Positions 48,472-57,426 of a DNA stretch of 64,000 nucleotides are shown piece after piece. The stretch is from Deltaproteobacteria bacterium (GTDB taxonomy: Bacteria; Desulfobacterota; Binatia; UBA12015). The position numbers and the translations under genes are program-made. The notes beneath the pieces are model-generated. The model saw nothing but the letters and a program-made list of their open reading frames with translations, was not told where the DNA came from and did not search any database. The DNA lies in the NCBI GenBank assembly GCA_016874795.1, contig VGTG01000006.1:1-64000 (forward strand), given 5' to 3'. Positions within the stretch are counted from its first letter, which is position 1. Each line of letters begins with the position of its first letter.

Positions 48472-49677
48472 ATGTTTCGGGCGCTGCGGTCGCGGAACTT
48501 CGCGCTCCTCCTCGCCGGATCGTTCGCGGCGAACGTCGGCATCTGGATGCAGAGCGTCGCGCTCGGCTGGCTGATCTACAGCCTGACGAGCTCCGCTTCG
48601 TGGCTCGGCCGGATCGGCTTCGCGCAGTCACTGCCGACGCTCGTCTTCGGGTTCGTCGGCGCGGCCTTGATCGAGCACCTCGACCGGAAGCGCGTGATGG
48701 CGGCTTCCGCGCTGCTCTACGCCGGTTCCGCGTTCGCGCTCGCCTTCCTGACGATCACGCATCTGGTCGAGATCTGGATGGTGATCGCGCTCTCGTTCGT
48801 GACCGGCGTCGCGACGGCGCTCTACATGCCGGTCTTCCAGGCCTCGATTCCGAGCCTCGTCCCGCCCGAGGACCTGATGAACGCGATCTCGCTCAACTCC
48901 CTGTCGTTCAACGTCGCCCGGGTGATCGGCCCGCTGGTCGCCGGAGCCGTGATGACGGCCGCGGGCGAGGGGTGGTGCTTCGCGGCGAACGGCATGGGCT
49001 TCCTGGTCCTCGTCGCGACGATCCTCGCGATGCGGATGCCGAGCCGGCAGACGGGCCGCACCGGACCCCTCGGGCGCTCGCTGGTCGCCGGCCTCGACTA
49101 CGCGCGGCGCCATCCGGTGATCCGCGCGATGCTGCTCCTCTGCTTCACGCTGAGCCTCTTCGGCTTCCCATTCGTCGTGCTGATGCCGGCGCTCGCGAAG
49201 GACGTGCTCGGCCAGGGCGCCGACGGGTTCACGCACCTCTTCTCCTCGGTCGGCGCCGGCGCCGTCGTCGGCGGCCTCGGTCTCGCCCTCGCGGGAGACG
49301 TGCGCCGGAAAGGGGACCTGATCGTCGGCTGCGCCCTCGCCTTCGGCCTGCTCCTGGTCGTCGTCGCGAACAGCGCGAGCTTCGTCGGTGCGGCGGTCGC
49401 CTTCGGCTTCGTCGGCGCGGCGATGATCATCTGCATCGCCTCGCTGAACACGCTCGTGCAGATGACGGTCGACGAGAACATGCGGACGCGCGTGATGAGC
49501 ATGGTGACCGTGTCGCTCTTCGGGCTGCCGACGCTCGGCGCCTGGATGCTCGGCGCGATCGGCGACCGGATCGGCATCCCGGCCGCGCTTTCGCTCGGCG
49601 GCGGAATGGTCGCGACCGCGGCCGTCGCGGTCTTCCTCTTCGCACCGGAGGTGCGCGAGGTCGGAGCGAAGGCGTGA
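48472..49677 (+). CDS. MFS transporter (MFS_3/enterobactin-exporter-like)
   Basis: MFRALRSRNFALLLAGSFAANVGIWMQSVALGWLIYSLT; NAISLNSLSFNVARVIGPLVAG. Confidence 0.9.
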   Translation: MFRALRSRNFALLLAGSFAANVGIWMQSVALGWLIYSLTSSASWLGRIGFAQSLPTLVFGFVGAALIEHLDRKRVMAASALLYAGSAFALAFLTITHLVEIWMVIALSFVTGVATALYMPVFQASIPSLVPPEDLMNAISLNSLSFNVARVIGPLVAGAVMTAAGEGWCFAANGMGFLVLVATILAMRMPSRQTGRTGPLGRSLVAGLDYARRHPVIRAMLLLCFTLSLFGFPFVVLMPALAKDVLGQGADGFTHLFSSVGAGAVVGGLGLALAGDVRRKGDLIVGCALAFGLLLVVVANSASFVGAAVAFGFVGAAMIICIASLNTLVQMTVDENMRTRVMSMVTVSLFGLPTLGAWMLGAIGDRIGIPAALSLGGGMVATAAVAVFLFAPEVREVGAKA

Positions 49678-50867
49678 CGACGCGCGCGCTGGACGACGTC
49701 CGGGTGCTCGAGCTCGGACAGGTCTACAACGCGCCGTACTGCGGGCTCCTTCTCGCCGCGCAGGGCGCGGACGTCATCAAGGTCGAGCCGCCGGGCGGCG
49801 AGATCATCCGAAGGCCCGCGGTCTCGCCCGGAGGGGCGAGCTATTCGTTCCTGATGCTGAACGCCGACAAGCGCGGCGTGACGCTCGATCTGAAGAAGCC
49901 GGAGGGACGCGAGCTCTTCCTTCGCCTCGTCGAGAAGGCGGACGTGGTCCTCGAGAACTTCAGCGAGGGCGCGCTCGCGCGTCTCGGCCTCGCCTACGAT
50001 GTGCTCGCGGCGTGCAACCCGCGCATCGTGCTCGCGTCCGGGCGCGGCTACCGGCCGGGCAGCCCGTACGAGTCCTTCGCCGCGATGGACTTCACGATCC
50101 AGGCGATCTCCGGGCACATGGCGATCACGGGATTCCCCGACAGCCCGCCGGTGAAGGCCGGCGCGACGTTCTGCGACATGCTCGGCGCGACGCACCTCTT
50201 CGCCGCGATCCTCCTCGCGCTGCGCGAGCGCGAGCGCACCGGCCGCGGGCGCGCGCTCGAGGTCGCGATGCTCGACGCGACGTTCCCGTCGCTGATGTCG
50301 TACGCTTCGCCCTATCTCGAGACCGGAAACGATCCCGGCCGCGTCGGCAACCGGCACGCGGTACCGGGCTCGGCGCCGTACGGGAGCTTTCCGACGAAGG
50401 ACGGCTGGGTGGCGATCATGTGCGTGACGGACGAGCACTGGGCGAGCTTCTGCGAGGTCTGTCCGGATCCGCTGCTCGCAGACGACGAGTCGCTTCGGCG
50501 GATGCCGAACCGCGGCCCGCGGCGCGACTGGATCGAGGAGCGCGTCGCCGCGTGGACGCGCGACCTGCCGCGCGTGGAGCTCCTCGATCTCCTCGTGCCG
50601 AAGGGGATTCCGTGCGCTCCGGTGCGCTCGCTCGGCGAAGCGCTCGACGATCCGTACAACGTCGCGCAGGGCCTCCTTCGACCGGTCGCGGTCGAGGGAC
50701 GCGGCGAGGTGCGCGTGCTCGGGAGCCCGATCCGGCTCGAGGACGAGGTCTCTACGCCGCGCCGTCCGCCGCCCAGGCTCGGCGAGCACAACCGCGAGGT
50801 GTACGGCGGGCTCCTCGGGCTCGCGGACGACGAGCTCGAGAGGCTCGTGCGCGGCGGCGTGCTGTAG
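49674..50867 (+). CDS. CaiB/BaiF family CoA-transferase
   Basis: GTG at 49674 (GTGA overlap); VRVLELGQVYNAPYCGLLLAAQGADVIKVEPPGGEIIRR; NADKRGVTLDLKKPEGRELFLRLVEKADVVLENFSEG. Confidence 0.94.
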   Translation: MTTRALDDVRVLELGQVYNAPYCGLLLAAQGADVIKVEPPGGEIIRRPAVSPGGASYSFLMLNADKRGVTLDLKKPEGRELFLRLVEKADVVLENFSEGALARLGLAYDVLAACNPRIVLASGRGYRPGSPYESFAAMDFTIQAISGHMAITGFPDSPPVKAGATFCDMLGATHLFAAILLALRERERTGRGRALEVAMLDATFPSLMSYASPYLETGNDPGRVGNRHAVPGSAPYGSFPTKDGWVAIMCVTDEHWASFCEVCPDPLLADDESLRRMPNRGPRRDWIEERVAAWTRDLPRVELLDLLVPKGIPCAPVRSLGEALDDPYNVAQGLLRPVAVEGRGEVRVLGSPIRLEDEVSTPRRPPPRLGEHNREVYGGLLGLADDELERLVRGGVL

Positions 50868-51058
50868 GCGCGTTGTCGCAACCGGCGACGCGACATCCAG
50901 GAATCCTTGGTGCGTCCGATGGAGCTCCGAGCGCTCGCCGCCGGATGGCCAAAGACCACCGTGGCTCGCACGTGTGCGGTGGCGACGACATGGCCTCATC
51001 GATCCTGCGGGCGTACCCGGGTACGGAGCGCGGCTCGCGAGGCCCTTCGCGGGCGCAC

Positions 51059-51391
51059 TCAAGCGATCTCTTCGGACTCCGTGCCGCGGCGGAGGGCCAG
51101 GATCATCGTGCTCGTCTCGAGCATCTCCTCGCCGAGGATCACCAGAGCGAGAAGGACGACCCACTCGGTCGACAGCATCCAGCCGATGCCGAAGCCGATC
51201 ACGCAGAGGCCGAGGATGATCCGCCGGCCGCTCCGCGCGATCGCGAGCGCCCGCGCCGGGTCGCGGAGCTCCGCAGGGAGACCGCGCCAGCGACGGACTG
51301 CGCGTGCGACGAGCCACGCTCCCAGGAGCACCAGGAGCCAGGCCGGTCCGGTCCGCCAGGGTGTCGTCAAAAGCGCTTCCACGTTCCTCAC
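51059..51391 (-). CDS. Hypothetical small membrane protein
   Basis: GTG at 51391; TGPAWLLVLLGAWLVARAVRRWRG and GRRIILGLCVIGFGIGWMLSTEWVVLLALVILGEE hydrophobic segments. Confidence 0.5.
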   Translation of the reverse strand: MRNVEALLTTPWRTGPAWLLVLLGAWLVARAVRRWRGLPAELRDPARALAIARSGRRIILGLCVIGFGIGWMLSTEWVVLLALVILGEEMLETSTMILALRRGTESEEIA

Positions 51392-51641
51392 CTCGCTCTC
51401 TCGTCGAATCACGGCAGCAAGCTCCAGACCAGGCGGAAGAGCCGAGATCTCGCAGCGGCGCGTGGCGACCTCATGCGCAGCGTCGCGAGCGTGCAACGCC
51501 GCGTGGCGTGCCCGCGGCGAAGGAACGAGTGCGCTCCCCGGAGACCTTGGAAAACCAGGCTCGACCGTGGACACTTCCGCCGGCATGAAACACGCTCTGA
51601 AGAGCGTCCGGCGGCGCTCGGGCCGCACCAAGGAGGCGACG

Positions 51642-52412
51642 ATGCTGCAGCTCTTCGATCACCCACTCAGCCCGTACGCGCTGAAGGTGCGCATTCTCCT
51701 CTACGAGAAGGGGCTCGAGTTCGAGAAGAAGGAGATCCGCCGTCACGACCAGCGCGACGAGCTCCTGCGCCTGAACCCGCGCGGCGAGGTACCGGCGCTC
51801 CGCGACGGCGACGTCGTCATCTACGACTCGCGTGTCATCGCCGAGTACGTCGAGGATCGCTGGCCGACGCCCCCGATGCTCCCGCCCGATCCCGCCGGTC
51901 GCGCGCGTGCCCGCGCGATCGAGCTCGTCGCCGACACGCAGGTCGACGCGTGCGCGGTCGGCGTCGCGCTCTTCGGCTTCTTCCGGCCGGCGCTGAAGGA
52001 GACGCACCCCGAGGCGCTCGCTCGCACGACCGAGCTTCTCCGGAAGCACCACGAGAACCTCGACCGCGAGCTCGCCGGCCGCGAGCACTTCGCCGGACCG
52101 TTCTCGCGCGCGGACATCGCCGTGCTCCCGCACGTCGCGATGCCCGCGGCGATCGGCTTCGGCGTCCCTCCCGAGTGCACGAGGTTGACGGCGTGGCTCG
52201 AGCGCGTGCAGTCGCGGCCGAGCGCGCAGCGCGCGATGCAGGACGCCTTCGCGGCGTTCGCGGAGTCCCAGGAGGAGAAGGACCCGTTCTTCGCGCACGA
52301 CCGGTTGCACTGGCGAAACGACCGCATCGAGTACCTGCTCCGCGTCGGCCTCGGGCCGTGGCTCCTGGACGAGCTGCGCGCGGACCGCGCGTTCTTCTCG
52401 CCGGTGCCTTGA
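51642..52412 (+). CDS. Glutathione S-transferase family protein
   Basis: MLQLFDHPLSPYALKVRILLYEKGLEFEKKEI; LNPRGEVPALRDGDVVIYDSRVIAEYVED. Confidence 0.92.
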   Translation: MLQLFDHPLSPYALKVRILLYEKGLEFEKKEIRRHDQRDELLRLNPRGEVPALRDGDVVIYDSRVIAEYVEDRWPTPPMLPPDPAGRARARAIELVADTQVDACAVGVALFGFFRPALKETHPEALARTTELLRKHHENLDRELAGREHFAGPFSRADIAVLPHVAMPAAIGFGVPPECTRLTAWLERVQSRPSAQRAMQDAFAAFAESQEEKDPFFAHDRLHWRNDRIEYLLRVGLGPWLLDELRADRAFFSPVP

Positions 52413-52484
52413 CGACGAGGACGAAGCCGAACGTGCGTCGACACTCGTCGACGAGGACGAAGCCGAACGTGCGTTGACACTCGT
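52413..52484. repeat. 36-bp tandem repeat (2 copies plus degenerate third) CGACGAGGACGAAGCCGAACGTGCGTYGACACTCGT
   Basis: 52413-52448 and 52449-52484 differ by one base. Confidence 0.9.
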
Positions 52485-52495
52485 CGACGCGGCCG

Positions 52496-52720
52496 AACAC
52501 CGTTCCCTTCGTCAGCATCCCCGCGAACCTCCTCTACACGGGCGGCGTGCGTGATCGTCGATGGACGCTCGAGGCGCTCGACTGGGAGACGGGGGAGTCG
52601 GCGTTCCACGACGTCCTCGGAAGCAGCCGCTACGAGGGCTTCTTCTCGGGCGTGGCGCTCGACCGGAGCGGGCACCTGATCCTCGGCGCGCCGTTCGGGA
52701 AGTTCCGGATCGAGCGGCTG
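52496..52720 (+). pseudogene. C-terminal remnant of a secreted/beta-propeller-like protein
   Basis: Frame reads NTVPFVSIPANLLYTGGVRDRRWTLEALDWETGESAFHDVLGSSRYEGFFSGVALDRSGHLILGAPFGKFRIER with an upstream in-frame TGA (52475) and no room for an N-terminus. Confidence 0.45.
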
Positions 52721-52729
52721 CCCTGGGCC

Positions 52730-53149
52730 CTACTCGTCCTTCGCAGGCTCCCAGACGGGCAGCGTCACCGCGTCGTTCAATCGCTCGAAGACGACGCGCA
52801 CGCGCAGGCCGAGCCGCATCTCCTGCGGCCAGCAGCGCACCATGTACCCGACGAGGCGCGGTCCCTCGTCGAGCTCGACCACGACGAGGATCAACGGAAG
52901 CAGGTGCCGGAACGCCGGCAGGAACGGCTCCTGCGCGACGACCCACGTGTAGACGCTGCCCAAGCCCGATGCCTCCACCCACTCGAGCCGGCCGCCCTTC
53001 CAGTACGCGGGCTTCGGCGGCCAATGGTACGCACCGGTCTCGCGATCGCGCTGCACGAGGAGACGCTTCGCGACGCAGCCTTCCCAGAACGGCCTCGTCA
53101 CCGGATGCTCGACGTCGGGCAGCGGGTAGTCGGGATGAAGCTCCGTCAC
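52730..53149 (-). CDS. Zn-ribbon/OB-fold (DUF35) acyl-CoA-associated protein
   Basis: VTELHPDYPLPDVEHPVTRPFWEGCVAKRLLVQRDRETGAYHWPPKPAYWKGGRLEWVEASGLGSVYTWVVAQEPFLPAF; DUF35 pattern, although Cys positions are poorly conserved. Confidence 0.75.
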   Translation of the reverse strand: MTELHPDYPLPDVEHPVTRPFWEGCVAKRLLVQRDRETGAYHWPPKPAYWKGGRLEWVEASGLGSVYTWVVAQEPFLPAFRHLLPLILVVVELDEGPRLVGYMVRCWPQEMRLGLRVRVVFERLNDAVTLPVWEPAKDE

Positions 53150-53212
53150 GCTCCCTGCTTCGCCGAGCCGCGCGGGCGGCGCAAGGAGCGCCACCCGCGC
53201 GCTCGTATTGGA

Positions 53213-53326
53213 TCAGTATGCCCGGACCGCGGACACGCAGGTGTTGCCCGCGGCGAGCGTCACCGCTCGTGCCTCCGCTCCGACGCCGAGCATCAGCCCG
53301 GCCACCACGATGGTTCTGATCCGCAT
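53213..53326 (-). CDS. Putative 37-aa secreted peptide
   Basis: AAGAAGATG start context; MRIRTIVVAGLMLGVGAEARAVTLAAGNTCVSAVRAY. Confidence 0.3.
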   Translation of the reverse strand: MRIRTIVVAGLMLGVGAEARAVTLAAGNTCVSAVRAY

Positions 53327-53448
53327 CTTCTTTTCCTTTCTCCGTTGGCTCCGTTGCAGTTTGCAGCGTGGGTCACCGGAGGAAAGGGCGGCCGGGAGCA
53401 GAGTGGGCCGGACCTTAGGAAACGTGTCGCGCCCTTTGCAAGGCCGCT

Positions 53449-53600
53449 TCACTCCACAAAGGATTCGAAGGCGTCCCGCAAACCGAAGTAGGCGGGCTTG
53501 CGGACGTAGCTCTCGTCCAGCGGCAGCGGATCGAGGTCGGGGCCGAGGGACGTGTCGAGCCACGTGTGCCGATCTCGTGAATCCCCAGAGCGTGAAACGC
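53449..53600 (-). pseudogene. C-terminal remnant resembling a GH10 endo-1,4-beta-xylanase
   Basis: DSRDRHTWLDTSLGPDLDPLPLDESYVRKPAYFGLRDAFESFVE resembles the conserved GH10 C-terminus (DrhSWl...PLPlDesYrpKPAyfgl). Confidence 0.5.
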
Positions 53601-53659
53601 GAAGTCGAAGACGCCGCGCGCGGGCTACGTCATGTCCCACTTCATCGCAGTCTCGGCGG

Positions 53660-54598
53660 TCAGCGAGTCGCGGAGAGAAGCGTGCGCACGCCGCGAGCGA
53701 TGATCACGTCCTCGCGCGCGGCGACGACCTCGACACGGAAGTCGCCGAGGAAGCGCACGCGCGTCACCACGGCTTCGCGCACGTCGGCGCGGTTCTCGCC
53801 GACGCCGCCGCTGAACACGATCACGTCGAGGCCCGCGAGTGCCGCCGCCATCGCCGCGACCGCCTGCGCGACCCGGTACGTGTAGACGCCGAAGCCGAGC
53901 GGCGTATCGAGCCCACCGAGCGCCGCGAGCCCCGACTCCTTCTCGAGCGCGCGATCGAGCTCTTCCACGGAGAGCCCGTGCTCGCGCATCAGATAGAGAA
54001 GCGCGCCCGGATCGACCGATCCCGAGCGTGTCGCCATCGGCACGCCTTCGAGCGGGCTGAAGCCCATCGTCGTGTCGACGGAGCGTCCGTCGCGCACCGC
54101 GCTCACCGAGCAGCCGCCGCCGAGGTGACAGACGACGAGGCGCGGCACCCGGATCTGCGAAGCCGCCCACGCGACCGATAGGCCGTGGAAGCCGTACCGG
54201 CGGACGCCGAACGAATCGCGCCAGCGCCGCGGGAGCGCGTACGTCGCCGCTTCTTCCGGGATCGTCGCGTGGAACGCGGTGTCGAAAACGGCGACGTGCG
54301 GGACGTCCGGCAAGCGTCGCCGCGCTTCGGCGATGCCGTCGAGCGCCACCCGGTTGTGCAGCGGAGCGAGCGGCTCCAGCTCGTGCAGAGCGCGCTTCAC
54401 GTCGTCGTCGACGACGACGGGCTCGCGAAAGCGGCTCCCGCCGTGCACCACGCGGTGACCGACCGCGCCGACGCCCGACGGAACCGCTTGGAGAGACTCG
54501 ACCTTCGTCGACGCCTCGCCCGCGTCGACGACCGAGAGCTTGAGGCTCGTCGAGCCCGCGTTGACGACCAGCACTCCCGCGCAACTCGAAGGCGGCAC
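53660..54598 (-). CDS. ackA: Acetate kinase family protein (short form)
   Basis: VLVVNAGSTSLKLSVVD, VGHRVVHGGSRF, PHVAVFDTAFHATIPEEAATYALP, RRYGFHGLSV, VCHLGGGCSVSAVRDGRSVDTTMGFSPLEGVPMATRSGSVDPG, VFSGGVGENRADVRE. Confidence 0.92.
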   Translation of the reverse strand: MPPSSCAGVLVVNAGSTSLKLSVVDAGEASTKVESLQAVPSGVGAVGHRVVHGGSRFREPVVVDDDVKRALHELEPLAPLHNRVALDGIAEARRRLPDVPHVAVFDTAFHATIPEEAATYALPRRWRDSFGVRRYGFHGLSVAWAASQIRVPRLVVCHLGGGCSVSAVRDGRSVDTTMGFSPLEGVPMATRSGSVDPGALLYLMREHGLSVEELDRALEKESGLAALGGLDTPLGFGVYTYRVAQAVAAMAAALAGLDVIVFSGGVGENRADVREAVVTRVRFLGDFRVEVVAAREDVIIARGVRTLLSATR

Positions 54599-54600
54599 GG

Positions 54601-55092
54601 CTACCCCGCCCGGTACATGAACTCCTCTCGGACGATCTTGCCGTTCTTCACGGTGTAGACGCCGATCTCCTCCATCGACTCGCGCTGGCCGGTCGACTTC
54701 GTCTCGATGCCCATCTTGAAGCGCACGGAGAATCCGGTCGCGCCGACGAACGGGCCCTCGACCTCGGCGCCGTGCACGACGTGATCGGCTTCCCAGGTCG
54801 CGTTCTTCTGCAGAACGGACTTTCGACCGCTCCACTCCATCGACATGCCGAGGCCCTCGACGGAGACGACGCCCGGCGCCCACCACTTCGCGTAGACCTC
54901 GTCGCCCTTGCCGGAGCGGACGAGCTTCACGAGGTCGTTCCCGACCTCGAGCGGCGAAGCGCCCTTCCCGGTCTTTACCTGCTTCGGCGCAGCGCTCTTC
55001 GCCTTCGGGCTCCCGGCCTTCTTCTTGGCCTTCTTGTCCGATTTCGCCTTGGCCTTGCCCGCCTTCTTCTTGCCCTTCTTCTTGGTCGCCAT
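54601..55092 (-). CDS. SnoaL/NTF2-like protein with Lys/Ala-rich N-terminal tail
   Basis: MATKKKGKKKAGKAKAKSDKKAKKKAGSPKAKSA tail then VGNDLVKLVRSGKGDEVYAKWWAPGVVSVEG. Confidence 0.7.
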   Translation of the reverse strand: MATKKKGKKKAGKAKAKSDKKAKKKAGSPKAKSAAPKQVKTGKGASPLEVGNDLVKLVRSGKGDEVYAKWWAPGVVSVEGLGMSMEWSGRKSVLQKNATWEADHVVHGAEVEGPFVGATGFSVRFKMGIETKSTGQRESMEEIGVYTVKNGKIVREEFMYRAG

Positions 55093-55174
55093 CGCTTCCG
55101 CTCTCCTCTCGTTCGTTCTCCGCCCACTCTGCGCAAACCAGAAAGCCAACCGTGTGTCTACGGGCCCCGATCCG

Positions 55175-56359
55175 TCACTCCGCGCGCACGATCATCGCGC
55201 TCGTCGCGACGCCGGAGGCCCCGGTGACGAGCACCGCCTCGCAGCCGTCGACCTGCGACGTCGACGTTCCGCGGACTTGACGCACGGCCTCGAGGATCAG
55301 GTTGAAGCCGTGGACGTACGCTTCGCTCAGGCCGCCCCCGGACGTGAGCACCGGCAGGTCGCCGCCCAGCTCGATCCGCCCGCCTTCCGTGAACGGTCCG
55401 CCCTCGCCGCGCGCGCAGAAGCCGTAGTCCTCGAGGCCGAGGATCACGAGCGGCGTGAACGCGTCGTAGATCTGCGCGCAGTCGATGTCCTTCGGCCCGA
55501 TCGCGGAGCGCGCCCAGAGCTGGCGCGCGCACGGGACCGCCGTCGTCTCCATGTCCGGCACGTTGTAGTTGGCGAGGTGGACCGGATTCGGTCCCGACGC
55601 CTGCGCGGCGGAGTGCACGAGGACCGGCTTCCGGCGGAGGTCGCGTGCTCTCTCGACCGTCGTGACGACACACGCGAGCGCGCCGTCCGTCTCGAGGCAG
55701 CAATCGTAGAGCGTCAGCGGATAGCCGATCACGCGTCCACCGAGATACGTCTCCATGTCGAGCGGACGATCCTGCATCATCGCGCCGGGGTTGCGGTTCG
55801 CGTGCTTTCGCGCGGCGATGGCGACGTTGCCGAGATGCTCGCGCTTCGTCCCGTAGAGGAGCATGTGCCGGTGCGCCCACATGCCGATCACGTCGACGGG
55901 CCGGATCAGGCCCCACGGGACGTGCAGCGCCTTGTCCTCGGTGACGAGCTCGCGCTCCTGCGCCCAGGGGCGCGAAGCCTTGCCGCCGCGGTTCCGTGCG
56001 CGATGGCAGACGACCGTCGTCGCGAGCCCGCAAGCGATCGCCGCGGCGGCGTGCAGGATCGTCGCGCACGAGGCTCCGCCGCCGTACGAGATCTTGTCCC
56101 ACCACTGCAGGTTCGAGACGCCGAGACCGCGCGCGAGCGTCACCTCGTGCGTGTGCTCCAGGTCGAACATCGAGATGCCGTCGACGTCCTCGGCGGCGAG
56201 GCCGGCGTCGTCGAGGGCGAGCTGGATCGCCTCGATCGCCGTGTCCGAGATCGGGCGTCCGACGTCCTTCGCGAACGGAAGCTGTCCGATGCCGACGATC
56301 GCGACGCGATCGCGGATCCGCGCGAAGAGATCCTCGTCGACGGTCTTCGGCGACGCCAT
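55175..56359 (-). CDS. Thiolase-like/lipid-transfer protein (acetyl-CoA acetyltransferase family)
   Basis: VAIVGIGQLPFAKDVGRPISDTAIEAIQLALDDAGLAAEDVDGI; SYGGGASCATILHAAAAIACG; CAQIYDAFTPLVILGLEDYGFC. Confidence 0.9.
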   Translation of the reverse strand: MASPKTVDEDLFARIRDRVAIVGIGQLPFAKDVGRPISDTAIEAIQLALDDAGLAAEDVDGISMFDLEHTHEVTLARGLGVSNLQWWDKISYGGGASCATILHAAAAIACGLATTVVCHRARNRGGKASRPWAQERELVTEDKALHVPWGLIRPVDVIGMWAHRHMLLYGTKREHLGNVAIAARKHANRNPGAMMQDRPLDMETYLGGRVIGYPLTLYDCCLETDGALACVVTTVERARDLRRKPVLVHSAAQASGPNPVHLANYNVPDMETTAVPCARQLWARSAIGPKDIDCAQIYDAFTPLVILGLEDYGFCARGEGGPFTEGGRIELGGDLPVLTSGGGLSEAYVHGFNLILEAVRQVRGTSTSQVDGCEAVLVTGASGVATSAMIVRAE

Positions 56360-56411
56360 GGCTCGGCGTTGCCATACCGGAGCGAGCCGGTCCTCGCGAC
56401 GGGAGGGCGGG

Positions 56412-57404
56412 TCAGGCTGCGGCGGACGTCAGCCGTTCCTCGCGGGGTGCGACGACGGTGTTCTCCTGTACGCCGAGATCGATCGCCCCGTCGTCGGTGC
56501 GGATCGCCGCCTTCACGCGGTCGCCCGGACGGAGGAAGCGCGGATTGCCGGCATTCATCTTGACGAAGTTCGCCCACTTCACGTGATCCGGGAGGAGCTT
56601 GCCGACGAGGAGCGCGAGCCCGCCCGGCGCGCGCAGCGCGCAGCCGCCCGGCGTGCCAGTCGCGATCAAGTCGCCGGTCGAGAGGTCCTGCAACGCGGAG
56701 AGCTCCGTCAGCGTCGGCGCGGGCGTGAAGATCATGTCCTCGGCGAGGCTGTCCTGACGGATCTCGTCGTTCACCCGGAGCGAGAGCCGAAGGGACGCGA
56801 AGCGAGCGAGGTCCGCCGCGTCGACCAGCGTCAAGTAGGGTCCGACGGGGCCGAACGTGCGGTAGCTCTTCCCCTTGTAGAACTGCGTCTGCAGGAGCTG
56901 CACGTCGCGCGCGCTGACGTCGTTCACGAGGACGAGGGCCGCCACGTAGTGGTGCAGATTTTCCTCGGTCACCGCGACGGGGCCGTCGAGATCGCGTCCG
57001 ACGACGAGCCCGATCTCGACCTCGTAGTCGAGGAGACGGACGTGCGCCGGCCGCACGATGTCCGTGTCCGCCGGCGCGAGGCAGGAGGACGCCTTCCGGA
57101 AGATCATGTTGAAGGACGCGCGCTCAGGATCGAGCCCGGATTCGCGCATGTGGCTCCGGTAGTTGATCCCCTGACAGATGAACTGCTGGTTCCGCGTGAT
57201 CGGGCAGAGAAGCTCGACGCTTCGGGGCGAGAGCGCCTCGCCCACGGGGAGACGCGCTGCCACCGCGCGCGCCTCAGCGGCTCCTTCGCGCAGGAAGTCG
57301 CGCGTCGTCGCGTACGAGCCCGGGATCGGGGTGATGCTTCCCGCGCGGGCCACGCCCCAGAGGGCTTCGCCGCCTTGACGATAGTGGATCACGTTGATGG
57401 CCAT
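56412..57404 (-). CDS. Fumarylacetoacetate hydrolase family protein
   Basis: CQGINYRSHMRESG, VRLLDYEVEIGLVVGRDL, YVAALVLVNDVSARDVQ, DLSTGDLIATGTPGG. Confidence 0.92.
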   Translation of the reverse strand: MAINVIHYRQGGEALWGVARAGSITPIPGSYATTRDFLREGAAEARAVAARLPVGEALSPRSVELLCPITRNQQFICQGINYRSHMRESGLDPERASFNMIFRKASSCLAPADTDIVRPAHVRLLDYEVEIGLVVGRDLDGPVAVTEENLHHYVAALVLVNDVSARDVQLLQTQFYKGKSYRTFGPVGPYLTLVDAADLARFASLRLSLRVNDEIRQDSLAEDMIFTPAPTLTELSALQDLSTGDLIATGTPGGCALRAPGGLALLVGKLLPDHVKWANFVKMNAGNPRFLRPGDRVKAAIRTDDGAIDLGVQENTVVAPREERLTSAAA

Positions 57405-57426
57405 GAGAAACCTCCCCTTCCTCGCT

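Noticed and set aside
50868-51058. Possible gene remnant after the CoA-transferase (DPAGVPGYGARLARPFAGALKRS)
   Set aside because: Too short and not matched to any family I recognise.
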